Below are positions 18,057 to 27,073 of a DNA stretch of 64,000 nt, piece by piece; position 1 is the stretch's first letter, and every line of letters begins with the position of its first letter. This stretch comes from Rathayibacter sp. VKM Ac-2759 (GTDB taxonomy: Bacteria > Actinomycetota > Actinomycetes > Actinomycetales > Microbacteriaceae). The position numbers were made by a program, and so were the translations under genes. The stretch is taken from the NCBI RefSeq assembly GCF_009834225.1, contig NZ_CP047176.1:3596001-3660000 (forward strand), in the 5' to 3' direction. The notes beneath the pieces are model-generated. The model had not been told where the DNA came from. It saw only the letters and a list, made by a program, of their open reading frames with translations, and made no database searches.

Positions 18057-18323
18057 GTGGACGAGAACGACATCGCGGCCGAGCACCTCCGGGCCGAGCT
18101 GCGCCTCCGGCGCTTCAGCGGACTCCGGATGGCGATCGACGCGGCGTTGGGCGGGGGTGTCGTCACCGTGCACGATCTGGTGGTGACCCGCCTCGACACC
18201 GGCGCCGAGGTCCTCCGCACCAAGGCCGACATCGGCGACCCGCACCACCTGCTCGGCCAGGTCGAGCTCGACCTGGAGACCAGGACGACCGCGGAGTTCC
18301 TCCGCGAGTGGAACGCGACCTGA
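18057..18323 (+). CDS. small hypothetical protein
   Basis: An 88-residue soluble protein with a GTG start, rich in charged residues, with helix-forming stretches AAEHLRAELRLRRF and MAIDAALGGG followed by a beta-like VVTVHDLVVTRLDTGAEVL. GC-rich third positions support coding. No family is recognised, and there are no membrane segments or signal peptide. It follows the possible BLUF-like remnant by 28 bases and is followed by a strong hairpin, so it is likely a monocistronic gene or the end of a small unit. Confidence 0.6.
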   Translation: MDENDIAAEHLRAELRLRRFSGLRMAIDAALGGGVVTVHDLVVTRLDTGAEVLRTKADIGDPHHLLGQVELDLETRTTAEFLREWNAT

Positions 18324-18330
18324 TCCGCAC

Positions 18331-18389
18331 CATCAGCTGAGACGGGGGTGCCTCCGCTGACGGGGGACGCCCCCACCTCTCAGCTGATG
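18331..18389. terminator. hairpin terminator after the small hypothetical gene
   Basis: Arms CATCAGCTGAGA (18331-18342) and its complement (18378-18389), extended inward by GGGGG/CCCCC pairing. Its stem resembles that of the hairpin at 26842-26900. Confidence 0.75.
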
Positions 18390-18457
18390 TTGTGCCGCCG
18401 GCTCAGCCGCTCCGCATCTCGGCGGGAGGGGGGAAGAGGGGTCCTGGCTGCCAGCTT

Positions 18458-18493
18458 GCTGGTCGAGTAGCCCCGCAGGGGCGTATCGAGACC
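18458..18493 (+). repeat. palindromic repeat, copy 5
   Basis: GCTGGTCGAGTAGCCCC, stem, GGGGCGTATCGAGACCC: the same element as at 8.2 and 8.9 kb. Opposed to copy 6 across about 47 bases, the same geometry as copies 1 and 2. The rest of the 18390-18649 gap holds no gene. Confidence 0.75.
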
Positions 18494-18540
18494 CGCCGGC
18501 TTCAGCAGATCGGCGTTCCGACCTGGCCTTCTGACGGTGG

Positions 18541-18583
18541 TGGATCTCGATACGCCCGCTGCGCGGGCTACTCGATCAACAGG
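18541..18583 (-). repeat. palindromic repeat, copy 6 (inverted)
   Basis: ATCTCGATACGCCCGC, stem, GCGGGCTACTCGATCAAC. Partner of copy 5, lying just downstream of the minus-strand GH43 operon. Confidence 0.75.
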
Positions 18584-18649
18584 CAGTGCAGGCAGCGGGT
18601 GGCGAGTCTCCGGTTGATGCATCCGGCGAGCCGGCCGCCCTGCCGCGGT

Positions 18650-21271
18650 TCAGCCGCAGCTGCGGGCCGCGTACGGCGCCGTCAGGGTGGCGCCGCCGGC
18701 CGTCGCCGTCAGCTCGCCCGCCACGACCGAGACGGCCCGGGTGGTGAAGGCGTGCGTCGCGTTCGCGCCCGGAGCCGCGGTCAGCGCCGGAGACACGCCC
18801 CACGCCGAGCGGATCACGACGGAGACCGCGGACGTGCCCGTGTTCTTCACGACTCCGGTCACCACGACCTTCCCCGCCACGCAGCGGGTCGACGCGGTGA
18901 GCGTCGCCGTCGACGCGGCCACCACGACCGTGGCGGTCACGCGGACGGCGGTCGAGCTCGAGAGCACGCGACCGGGGGCGTTGTAGGCCGTCGATCCGCC
19001 TGCCCCGACCCACTGGTTGTCGTTCGCGCCGATCGTGCGCACGACTCCGGTCACCGGGTAGCGGCCGGGAGCGGTGCCCACCGACGAGACGTCCCAGGTC
19101 ACCGGCTGCGAGGCGGTGCCGCGGCCGTAAGCGAGCACGACGTCGGTGCGAGCGGGCAGCGCCGCGACGGAGCCGACCTCGCCGAGGTCGGAGCGCACGG
19201 CCGAGGCGGCGTCGGCCGCGCGCACCTCGGCGTACTGCCCCGCGGTGAGCGAGACGATGCCGCCGTGCTTCGTCGACGGCGCCATCGTGAAGCCGGGGTC
19301 GTTCAGCTGCGTCCAGCCCGCGTCGAGGTCGGTGGTGACCATCGGGCGGTAGCCGGTGGAGGGGATCACGTCGACGTAGAGGTACCAGCGGTCGGCACCG
19401 TGGTCCTTGAACACGGCGGGCCCCTCGACTCCCCCGGCGTTCCCGCCCGCCCAGACCGCGCCGATGCGGGTCTGCAGCGGCGTCCACGTGGTCGACGGGA
19501 GCCACCACTTGGCCGCCGTCGTCGACTCCATGTAGATGCCGCGGCCGGTGCCGTTGTCCTTCGAGATCCGGTAGGTGGTGCCGTCGTCCTGGATCATCGT
19601 CGTGTCGATGACGTCGGCGCCGGTGTCGATGAAGGTGCCGCCGTACGAGTACGTCGCCTGGGTGAAGTCGGTGGTCGCGCCCCACAGCACGCGCGACGAG
19701 CCGGTGCCGGGCGTGTGGTCAGCGGTCGGATAGACGGTGGAGGACCAGTAGACGACGAACGCTCCGCGGCCCGCGGCGTAGTAGTCGGGGACCCAGGTCG
19801 CCTCGGGCGCCCACATCATGCCGGCCTCGAGGGCCTTCGCTCCCGCTCCGTCCAGCGCGACGTCGAACTGCCGCAGATCGCTCCAGGAGACCAGGTCGGT
19901 CGACTCCCAGACGTTCATCCTCGTGCTGCCCTGCGTGGTCCAGTAGCACCAGCTCGTGCACGAGCCCGAGCCCTGGTCGCCGCCGAAGACCCGCAGGTCG
20001 GTGGCGATGATGTAGTACTTCCGGGTCTCGGGGTTGTAGGTGAGGTACGGGTCGCGCACGCCGGTCGTGCCGAGGTCGGAGGCGAGGATCGGCTTCCCGC
20101 CGTTCAGCGGGTCCCACTTCTCGGGGTCGTCGCCGCGCGAGACGTCGAGGTAGATCTTCTCGGCGTAGCCCGCCGCGTCCTCGATGAAGTGCACCATCAG
20201 GTAGCCGTAGGGGGTGTCGACGCCGACCTGCGGCTCGACGGTGACGGCGACCTGCCGCGTCTGAGCGACGCCACGGATCGAGGCCGTCGCGGTGAGGGTC
20301 GAGGCCCGGGCGGCCTGTCCGGCGGCGGGGCGGTCGGCGTTCAGGGTGCGGCCGTCGGTCACGCGGAGGGTCGGGTCGTTCGAGGCCCAGGTCACGGTTC
20401 CACCGTAGTCAGGGAGGGTCGTGGTCGAGTCGTCGACGGTCACCGGGGTGACGGAGTCGAGGATCCCCGACACGAGCGGCGCGAAGGTCGACGCGTGGGG
20501 CGCCGCGTCGACCGTCGAGACGTCGAGGATCTCCTGGGCGCTCAGCGCGCGATCGTAGACGCGGAACGCCGACACCTCCCCCTTGTAGAAGGGATCGGGG
20601 TAGGGCGCGCGGCCGATGGTGTTGAGCGACTGGTCCGTGACGGAGGAGGGGCGCAGCGCGGTCGGGGCCGACGCGACGCGCACGCCGTCGACGAAGAACG
20701 CGATCGTGCCGGCCGAGCCGTCGATCACCGAGGTGAGGCTGTACCAGCGGTCGGCCGCGATGCCGGAGGCGCTGCGCGCGTTGTTCTCGGCACCGCCTCC
20801 CCCGGTCGTGATCGCCGTGCGCACCTTGTCGCGCACCGAGGCGAACCAGTACTGCGAGGTGCTGTCGCTGCCGAGGTTCCAGAGGAAGTGGAAGGTCGAG
20901 AGCATCGAGGCGTCGGCGCGCGTCTCGACGGTCACCGTGGCCGAGGCCTTCCCCTTCAGCAGGTCGTCGGGCAGCTCGACCCAGGGCGCGGCGCTCGTCT
21001 TGGCGCCGCCGGTGAGACGGAGCGACGTGCCGGTCCAGAGCGCGTCGGTCCCGTTCACGACACGGGCGGCCCCCACGGCGCCTCCCGCGGTGTTCGGCAC
21101 GCTCGCGCCGGTCGTCTGCGTGAAGCGGTAGTCGGCGAGGAGCCCCGAGGAGGGGATCTGCGCCTCGGCGGCGACGGCGGCGGGCGCGACGAGTCCCGAC
21201 GCGAGCACCGCCCCGATGCCGAGGGCGGCGAGGACGGCGCGCAGGGGTGCGCGCCGGGAGGTGGTGGGCAT
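18650..21271 (-). CDS. secreted GH43-type arabinan-degrading enzyme with LamG and Ig-like domains
   Basis: An 873-residue secreted protein. Order: signal peptide (1-35); LamG-like sandwich (~42-235); Ig-like domain with TVTWASNDPTLRVTDG (~255-345); five-bladed beta-propeller of GH43 type (~350-690); linker repeat-like beta region; C-terminal two-Cys module ending PYAARSCG. The GH43 catalytic triad is intact by position: Asp407 (GVRDPYL), Asp556 (VIDTTMI) and Glu616 (GGVEGPA). MNVWESTDLVSWSDL and WAPEATW are typical. Probable alpha-L-arabinofuranosidase or arabinanase; exact linkage cannot be read. GAAGGAG precedes the ATG. It starts 32 bases after the next GH43 gene, so the two are likely an operon under the 23.7-kb promoter. 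Confidence 0.85.
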   Translation of the reverse strand: MPTTSRRAPLRAVLAALGIGAVLASGLVAPAAVAAEAQIPSSGLLADYRFTQTTGASVPNTAGGAVGAARVVNGTDALWTGTSLRLTGGAKTSAAPWVELPDDLLKGKASATVTVETRADASMLSTFHFLWNLGSDSTSQYWFASVRDKVRTAITTGGGGAENNARSASGIAADRWYSLTSVIDGSAGTIAFFVDGVRVASAPTALRPSSVTDQSLNTIGRAPYPDPFYKGEVSAFRVYDRALSAQEILDVSTVDAAPHASTFAPLVSGILDSVTPVTVDDSTTTLPDYGGTVTWASNDPTLRVTDGRTLNADRPAAGQAARASTLTATASIRGVAQTRQVAVTVEPQVGVDTPYGYLMVHFIEDAAGYAEKIYLDVSRGDDPEKWDPLNGGKPILASDLGTTGVRDPYLTYNPETRKYYIIATDLRVFGGDQGSGSCTSWCYWTTQGSTRMNVWESTDLVSWSDLRQFDVALDGAGAKALEAGMMWAPEATWVPDYYAAGRGAFVVYWSSTVYPTADHTPGTGSSRVLWGATTDFTQATYSYGGTFIDTGADVIDTTMIQDDGTTYRISKDNGTGRGIYMESTTAAKWWLPSTTWTPLQTRIGAVWAGGNAGGVEGPAVFKDHGADRWYLYVDVIPSTGYRPMVTTDLDAGWTQLNDPGFTMAPSTKHGGIVSLTAGQYAEVRAADAASAVRSDLGEVGSVAALPARTDVVLAYGRGTASQPVTWDVSSVGTAPGRYPVTGVVRTIGANDNQWVGAGGSTAYNAPGRVLSSSTAVRVTATVVVAASTATLTASTRCVAGKVVVTGVVKNTGTSAVSVVIRSAWGVSPALTAAPGANATHAFTTRAVSVVAGELTATAGGATLTAPYAARSCG

Positions 21272-21303
21272 GGTGCTCCTTCGCACAGTGCTGGACGCGG
21301 GGG

Positions 21304-23523
21304 TCAACCGCAGGTGATCGCCGGGTACGCGGCCGTGGTGGCAGCGGTCCGGCCGGCGTCGTCGACTCCGGCACCCGAGACCGTCGCGGTGCCCGCCGCG
21401 AGCGACGCCTGCCGCACCGTCGAGCTCGCGGTGGCGTTCTTCCCGCCCGCGACCGCCGGGAAGGTCTTCGTACCGGCGGCGGTGGTGACGGTGATGTCGG
21501 CCGGGAGGTCGTCGGTGTTCCTCACCGTCGTGGTGATGACCGGCTTGCCGGCGACGCAGCGGACCGTCGAGGTGGCGGCGAGCTGCAGCGCGACGGTCGG
21601 AGCCGGAGCCCCGAGCGAGACGCGGAAGCGCTGGCAGTCGTTGTTCAGCACGCTCCACTGGCCGATCCGCGTGCCGTTGTCGGCCGAGCAGTTCGAGAGG
21701 TCGAGCGCCTTGCCGCTGTGGACCGCGCGCAGCTCGACGGTGCCGTCGGTGCGCGGCTGGAGGCGCCACGCGCTGCCCGTGACGCCGCACGCGCCCTGGC
21801 TGACGGTCGCGCCGTCGGCGGTGGAGCCTCCGGTGACCGACAGGCACTTGGCGGCGGCCGAGACCGGGTGGATCTCGACGGCCCCGTCGGCCGCGGCGGT
21901 GACGGTGACGCGCTGGCACGGCGAGCCGAGCCACTCCTGCTGCTGCAGCACGGCGCCGTCGGCGGTGGAGCAGTTCGGCAGGTCGAACGACTTGCCGGTG
22001 ACGAACGAGGTGATGGCCACCGCCCCGGAGGGACGCAGCGCCCACTCCTGCGAGGCCGCGGCGGTCGCGGTCGACTGGCGGATCGCTCCGCCGGCGACGG
22101 CCTCGAGCACCGTGCCGCCCGTGCGGCTGGTCAGCGTCGACCAGCCGCCCGAGCCGGGCGCCACCGTCCACTGCTGGCAGCCGGCCGCGAGCCACGCCGA
22201 CTGCTGCAGAGCGGCTCCGGCGGCGGTGGAGCAGCCGACCGGCCCGAGGGCCTTGCCACTGCTGGCGTTCACGAGGCGGAGGGAGCCGTCGCCGGTGGGG
22301 TCGAGGGTCCAGTTCGCGCGCGGGGTCGAGCACGAGCCCTGCACGACCGAGGCGCCGTCCCCGCTCTGGGCGGACGAGACCGTCGCGCAGAGGCCGGTGC
22401 TGCGGCTGACGAGCTGCCACGGGGCGCCCTCGACGCGCGCGGTGATCGGCGCGTTCTCCCCGCTGGGCACGCGGATCTGCGCGGAGGTGCCGAGCGGCGT
22501 GCCGAACTCGGGCTCGCCGTCGGCGGCCCACTCGACGAGGTGCGCGCGGGCCGAGCGCTCGCGGCCGCAGCCTCCGTCGGGGCGGGCGTTGGCGTGGTAG
22601 AGGTTCCACGTCTCGGTGCCGTCGGGCGAGTCGAAGAAGTCGTTGTGGCCGGTGCCGTACTCGCCGTTCGCCTTCGAGAAGACCGGGCCGTCGCTCTTGG
22701 TCCACGAGGAGGCCAGCACGGGGTCGCCGCCGCCGTACTCCAGAGTGCCGAGCTGGTAGTCCTCGGTGCCGCAGAAGCTGGCCGAGTAGACGATCCAGGT
22801 GCGGCCGTCCTTCTGCAGCGGGATCGGGCCCTCGTTCACCGGTGCGCCGATGGTCTCCCACGACTCGACCGGCTCCGAGAGCACGTTCAGCGGGCCGGTC
22901 GCGGTCCACGGGTCCGACATCCGCGCGATGTAGTTGCTCTGCAGGCCGTTGCCCGGCTGGAACGCCGACCAGGTCATGAACAGCTCGCCGTTCAGCTCGA
23001 GGTAGGCGCCGTCGATGTTCCACGAGTCGGTCGGCACGGGCCGGCCCTTGTAGGTGTACGGCCCAATCGGGTCCTCGCCCGCGCTCTCGATCACCTGGAG
23101 GTGCTGACGGTCGAAGTTCCCCGCCGTCCCCATCGTGTACATCAGGTACCAGCGCCAGCCGTTCGGGCCGTTGAGGCGCTGCAGCTCGGGCGCCCACATG
23201 TTGGCGTTCCGGCCGGCGTTCGTGTCGGAGTAGACGGTCGTCGGAGTCGCCGTGCCGAGCGCCGCGAGGGTCGGCGCCTTCCGCATCACCACGCGGTTGT
23301 CCCAGGTGGTGGCGACCATGTAGTAGTTGCCGTCGTGCCACTCGATGGTCGGGTCGGCGGTGTCCGGCTCGATCGGGTTGCTGAAGGTCGGCTCGCCGAG
23401 CGCCGCCGCGGGGCTCGCGGCGGCGAGCGGCAGGGCCACGATCGCCGCCAGGAGGATCAGCAGCCAGGCCGTGAGGCGCCGGGGCAGTGCCCGGGGCGCA
23501 CCGTCGGTCGGTCGAGTGGTCAT
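21304..23523 (-). CDS. secreted GH43 arabinofuranosidase with ricin-type beta-trefoil repeats
   Basis: A 739-residue secreted protein. Signal peptide (1-42), GH43 propeller (~43-345) with Asp57 (TADPTIE), Asp171 (NIDGAY) and Glu231 (NEGPIP) as the predicted triad. Two ricin-B/CBM13-like trefoils (~365-640) follow, rich in QxW-type repeats such as CQQWTV and SGKALDLSNCSADNG, and finally the C-terminal two-Cys module ending YPAITCG. GTGHNDFFDSPDGTETWNLY is characteristic of exo-acting GH43 arabinofuranosidases. It probably removes arabinose from arabinan or arabinoxylan, with the trefoils binding galactose- or arabinose-type sugars. GGAG lies five bases before the ATG. First gene of the minus-strand operon. 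Confidence 0.87.
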   Translation of the reverse strand: MTTRPTDGAPRALPRRLTAWLLILLAAIVALPLAAASPAAALGEPTFSNPIEPDTADPTIEWHDGNYYMVATTWDNRVVMRKAPTLAALGTATPTTVYSDTNAGRNANMWAPELQRLNGPNGWRWYLMYTMGTAGNFDRQHLQVIESAGEDPIGPYTYKGRPVPTDSWNIDGAYLELNGELFMTWSAFQPGNGLQSNYIARMSDPWTATGPLNVLSEPVESWETIGAPVNEGPIPLQKDGRTWIVYSASFCGTEDYQLGTLEYGGGDPVLASSWTKSDGPVFSKANGEYGTGHNDFFDSPDGTETWNLYHANARPDGGCGRERSARAHLVEWAADGEPEFGTPLGTSAQIRVPSGENAPITARVEGAPWQLVSRSTGLCATVSSAQSGDGASVVQGSCSTPRANWTLDPTGDGSLRLVNASSGKALGPVGCSTAAGAALQQSAWLAAGCQQWTVAPGSGGWSTLTSRTGGTVLEAVAGGAIRQSTATAAASQEWALRPSGAVAITSFVTGKSFDLPNCSTADGAVLQQQEWLGSPCQRVTVTAAADGAVEIHPVSAAAKCLSVTGGSTADGATVSQGACGVTGSAWRLQPRTDGTVELRAVHSGKALDLSNCSADNGTRIGQWSVLNNDCQRFRVSLGAPAPTVALQLAATSTVRCVAGKPVITTTVRNTDDLPADITVTTAAGTKTFPAVAGGKNATASSTVRQASLAAGTATVSGAGVDDAGRTAATTAAYPAITCG

Positions 23524-23705
23524 GGTGACTCCATCGTCGGAAGGCGGAGGGGCGTGGTGCCCGGAGGCGCACCGGGGGGCGATGCACCCCCGGGAGTCGA
23601 GGGGAGAGCGCCTGCGGGCGAGGAGGAGGCGCACGGGGCTCCACCGCGTGAGGCGCTGCGATCTCGTCGTCGAGGTCGTCCGGGGCCGGGTGCGGCGGAG
23701 AATTT

Positions 23706-23739
23706 TGTTCACGGTAACAGCGCCGGTGACCGCGGTCAA
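23706..23739 (-). promoter_or_regulatory. GH43 operon promoter with LacI-type operator
   Basis: Minus-strand promoter: TTGACC (23734-23739), 17-base spacer, TACCGT (23711-23716). The operator TGTTCACGGTAACA (23706-23719) covers the -10, an arrangement fitting steric repression. A leader of about 180 bases, with GC-rich hairpin potential near 23568-23590, separates it from the start codon. Confidence 0.72.
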
Positions 23740-23800
23740 TCGCGGAAATCCGATCGGGCTCCGATGCCGTCGGGGCTGGTCTGAGCGAAACCTGCGCGCC

Positions 23801-23819
23801 TAGTATGTTCACGTTCACA
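23801..23819 (+). promoter_or_regulatory. promoter element and imperfect operator for the divergent GH43 gene
   Basis: TAGTAT (23801-23806) fits a -10 box for the plus-strand gene and runs into TGTTCACGTTCACA (23806-23819). That sequence shares the left half of the 14-bp operator but has a changed right half. It lies 100 bases from the operator serving the opposite operon, close enough for looping. Confidence 0.5.
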
Positions 23820-23897
23820 TTCCGTGCGATGACGCACAGGTCCGTCGATTCCGCGGGTCGTGCCTCCCTCGCCGCATCGACCACGAGGACGTTCTTG

Positions 23898-26822
23898 ATG
23901 ACACGATCACGATCGGCGGTGAGGACCGCCCTGGCGGTCGCCACCGTCGCCGCCACGGCGCTGCTCGGGGCCACGGTCCCGAGCTCCGCCTTCGGAGCGA
24001 CGGAGAAGCCGCTCCTGCACTACACCTTCGACACCGCGCCCACCGGCACGACCGTCGCCGACACGAGCGGCAACGGCTACGACGCCACCGTGCGCCGCAC
24101 GGGCGCCACGTTCGCCGACGGGAAGATCAGCCTGCCCGGCGGATCCGCCTCCGCCGCCCCCTACCTCGACATCCCCACGGCGGGCCTCGTCGGCAAGAAG
24201 GACCTCACCTTCTCGACCTGGCTGTCGCCCCGCTCCGGCCCCGGCAACGTCGCCGCCGCGTTCGTCGGCGCGCCCGTCGCGTCCGGCGCCTCCAACTCCT
24301 CCGGTTACTGGCTGCTCAACCCGAGCAACCCGTCGGGCTACGTGAAGTCCGTCGTCACCAACTCCGTGAACGCCGGCGCCCCCTGGGGCACCGAGGTCGG
24401 CCCCGGAGCGACCAACGCCGGCACCACCGGCGCCCGCACCCCCGCGGGCCTCTCGCTCTACACGACCGTCATCGACGGCACGACAGGAACCCTGTCGGTG
24501 TACATCAACGGCACCCGGATCAGCCAGAATGCGATCGCGCGCGATGTCGCCTCGTTCGGCTCGTCCCTCGTCGCCTACCTCGCGCGCTCCACCTACAACG
24601 ACCCCGGCTGGAGCGGTGATGTGGACGACTTCGCGGTCTACGGCAGCGCGCTCAGCGCCGATGCCGTGAAGGCGCTCTACTCCTCCGAGGCGATCGACCG
24701 CGCCGTCGCGTCGGTGACGATCCCGACCGAGGCGACGGCCGACTTCGCCCTGCCCGCCAGCTCCTCCGGTGTCGCCATCACCTGGCGCTCGAACAACGCG
24801 GCGGTCACCGTGAACGGATCGACCGCCACGGTCGTCCGCCCCGCGGCCGGCTCCCCCGACGCCTCCGTCACGCTCAGCGCGACCTACACGTCGGGCACCG
24901 ACACCCGCTCGGTCGACTACCCGGTGAAGGTCGTCGCCGACGTCGCCGACGCCGACAAGGCGCAGCGCGACCTCGACGCGATCAGCATCCCGAACGTCTC
25001 CGACGTCCGCACCAACGTCTCGGTGCCCGCGCGCGGCGCGCTCGGCTCGAGCATCGCGTGGACCGTCGTCGGATCGGGCGCCACCGTGCGCGCCGGCAGC
25101 ACCGCCGACAGCCGCACGATCGTCGTCGACCGTCCGCAGGCCGGCTCCCCGGCGATCGACGTCGTCGTCCGCGCGACCGCGACCAGCGGATCCGTCGTGA
25201 AGACGCGCGACTTCACGCTCCGCCTCACCCCGCTCCCCTCCGGGACCGAGGACACCGAGGCCTACGTGTGGGCGTTCTTCACGGGTGAGGGTGCCGGCGC
25301 CGAGCGCGTCAGCCTCGCCGCCTCGAAGGGCGACGACGCGCTGTCGTGGAACACGCTCAACGGCGGCCAGCCGGTGTTCACCTCGACGCAGGGCACGCAG
25401 GGCCTGCGCGACCCGTTCATCGTGCGCTCCCCCGAGGGCGACAAGTTCTTCATGCTCGCCACCGACCTGAAGATCGACGGCCTCGCCGGCGGCTTCGACA
25501 CGGCGCAGAAGTCGGGCTCGAAGTACATCGAGGTCTGGGAGTCGACCGACCTGGTCAATTGGTCGGCGCAGCGCCACGTGAAGGTCTCGACCGACTTCGC
25601 CGGCAACACCTGGGCCCCGGAGGCGTACTGGGACGACGAGCTCGACACCTACGTGGTGTTCTGGGCCTCGAACATGTACCCGACGACGAACGCGGCCGAC
25701 CGCACCGCGGTCACCTACAACCAGATGATGTACGCGACGACCGACGACTTCGTCACCTTCTCGGAGGCGAAGCCGTGGATCGACGTCAAGCGCGGCACCG
25801 GCCGCGGCACCATCGACTCGACGATCGCGAAGGACGGCGACACCTACTACCGCTTCACCAAGGACGAGGCGTCGATGACGCTCCGCGAGGAGAAGAGCAC
25901 CGACCTGCTCGCCACCATCAGCGGAACGCTGCCCGGCACCTCCGGCCCGGCAGACGAGTGGACCCTGGTCAAGGAGCGCGTCGCCTCCGGCCTGCCCAAC
26001 GGCGAGCCCGGCGGCACCTTCACCAGCGGTGAGGGCCCGAACGTGTTCCCGGCCAACGAGGGCGACGTGAACGGACTCGACTGGTTCCTGTTCATCGACC
26101 AGCCCGACTACCACGGCGGCCCGAACCACTACATCCCGTTCGGCTCGGACGACCTGGCGAACGGCGACTCGTGGCAGCCGCTCGGAGCGAAGCTGCGGAC
26201 GAACCTCCCGCAGAACTCCGACGGCGGCAAGCCCCGCCACGGCACGGTCATCCCGGTGACCCGCGCCGAGTACCAGAAGGTGCTCGAGGGCCTCGCCCCC
26301 TCGATCGCGGTGGCCTCGGTCGCCCCGATCGCGGTCACGACCCCGGTGGGCACCGCGCCCGTGCTGCCCGGCGCCGAGATCACGACGAAGACCGGAGCGA
26401 AGCAGTCGGTCGCCGTCACCTGGGACGCCGTCGCGCCGAGCTCCTACGCCGTCGCCGGGACCTTCACGGTCTCGGGAGTCGCGCAGGACGCGTCGCGGAT
26501 GCCGGTGACCGCCACGGTCACCGTGCAGGCCTCGCTGAAGGTCACGGCCACGGCCTCCTCGCGCTGCGTCGCGGGCAAGCCGGTGCTCACGGTCATCGCG
26601 AAGAACGGCGACACCGTGCCGATGGACGTGACCGTGCGCACGGCGGAGGGCGTGAAGACGTTCGCCGCCGTGAAGCCGGGCGCGAGCGCCTCCGCCGCCT
26701 ACACGGTGCGCGCGGCGCAGCTCGCCGCGGGTGAGGCCACGGTCACCGCGACGGCGACGGTCGGAGGCTCGGCCGTCACCGCGACGACCACGGCGCCGTA
26801 CTCCGCGCGCAGCTGCGGCTGA
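23898..26822 (+). CDS. secreted GH43-type arabinan-degrading enzyme with LamG and two Ig-like domains
   Basis: A 974-residue secreted protein. Signal peptide (1-35); LamG-like domain (~38-265); two Ig-like domains (~265-350, VAITWRSNNAAVTVNG; ~355-450, SIAWTVVGSG); GH43-type propeller (~455-800); bacterial Ig-like Big_4-type region (PVGTAPVLPG, TWDAVAPSSYAVAGTFTVSG) and the C-terminal two-Cys module ending PYSARSCG. Predicted triad: Asp505 (GLRDPFI), Asp640 (TIDSTIA) and Glu712 (SGEGPNV). Likely acts on arabinan side chains; substrate is inferred from family and context. The ATG at 23898 gives an immediate signal peptide and has a GAGGA upstream. Divergent from the other two GH43 genes. Confidence 0.85.
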   Translation: MTRSRSAVRTALAVATVAATALLGATVPSSAFGATEKPLLHYTFDTAPTGTTVADTSGNGYDATVRRTGATFADGKISLPGGSASAAPYLDIPTAGLVGKKDLTFSTWLSPRSGPGNVAAAFVGAPVASGASNSSGYWLLNPSNPSGYVKSVVTNSVNAGAPWGTEVGPGATNAGTTGARTPAGLSLYTTVIDGTTGTLSVYINGTRISQNAIARDVASFGSSLVAYLARSTYNDPGWSGDVDDFAVYGSALSADAVKALYSSEAIDRAVASVTIPTEATADFALPASSSGVAITWRSNNAAVTVNGSTATVVRPAAGSPDASVTLSATYTSGTDTRSVDYPVKVVADVADADKAQRDLDAISIPNVSDVRTNVSVPARGALGSSIAWTVVGSGATVRAGSTADSRTIVVDRPQAGSPAIDVVVRATATSGSVVKTRDFTLRLTPLPSGTEDTEAYVWAFFTGEGAGAERVSLAASKGDDALSWNTLNGGQPVFTSTQGTQGLRDPFIVRSPEGDKFFMLATDLKIDGLAGGFDTAQKSGSKYIEVWESTDLVNWSAQRHVKVSTDFAGNTWAPEAYWDDELDTYVVFWASNMYPTTNAADRTAVTYNQMMYATTDDFVTFSEAKPWIDVKRGTGRGTIDSTIAKDGDTYYRFTKDEASMTLREEKSTDLLATISGTLPGTSGPADEWTLVKERVASGLPNGEPGGTFTSGEGPNVFPANEGDVNGLDWFLFIDQPDYHGGPNHYIPFGSDDLANGDSWQPLGAKLRTNLPQNSDGGKPRHGTVIPVTRAEYQKVLEGLAPSIAVASVAPIAVTTPVGTAPVLPGAEITTKTGAKQSVAVTWDAVAPSSYAVAGTFTVSGVAQDASRMPVTATVTVQASLKVTATASSRCVAGKPVLTVIAKNGDTVPMDVTVRTAEGVKTFAAVKPGASASAAYTVRAAQLAAGEATVTATATVGGSAVTATTTAPYSARSCG

Positions 26823-26841
26823 CGCGCAGCGACCCGCAGAG

Positions 26842-26900
26842 CATCGGCTGAGACGGGGTGGCCCCCGCCGCGAGGCGAGGGCCCCTCGTCTCAGCCGATG
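26842..26900. terminator. hairpin terminator after GH43 gene
   Basis: Thirteen-base arms CATCGGCTGAGAC (26842-26854) and complement (26888-26900), with further GGGG/CCCC pairing. Stem sequence nearly repeats the terminator at 18331-18389. Confidence 0.8.
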
Positions 26901-26914
26901 TCGGGCGGCGCGAG

Positions 26915-26946
26915 GTGATCGAGCAGTCCGCGCAGCGGGCCGGATC
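26915..26946 (+). repeat. degenerate copy of the palindromic repeat
   Basis: GTGATCGAGCAGTCCGCGCA then GCGGGCCGGATCA: the left part matches the repeat of 8.2 and 18.5 kb but the right part has decayed. Lies before the LacI gene at 27074. Confidence 0.4.
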
Positions 26947-27073
26947 ACGCCTCGCCGCGGGCGCGCAAGCCCACCTGGCTATGCTGGACGCACTCACGAC
27001 GGCGGCGGCACTCCACGCCGCCCGCACCGGGGGTGCGCGGCTCACCCGCCCGGGGAGCGGAGGAGGTCCTCTC

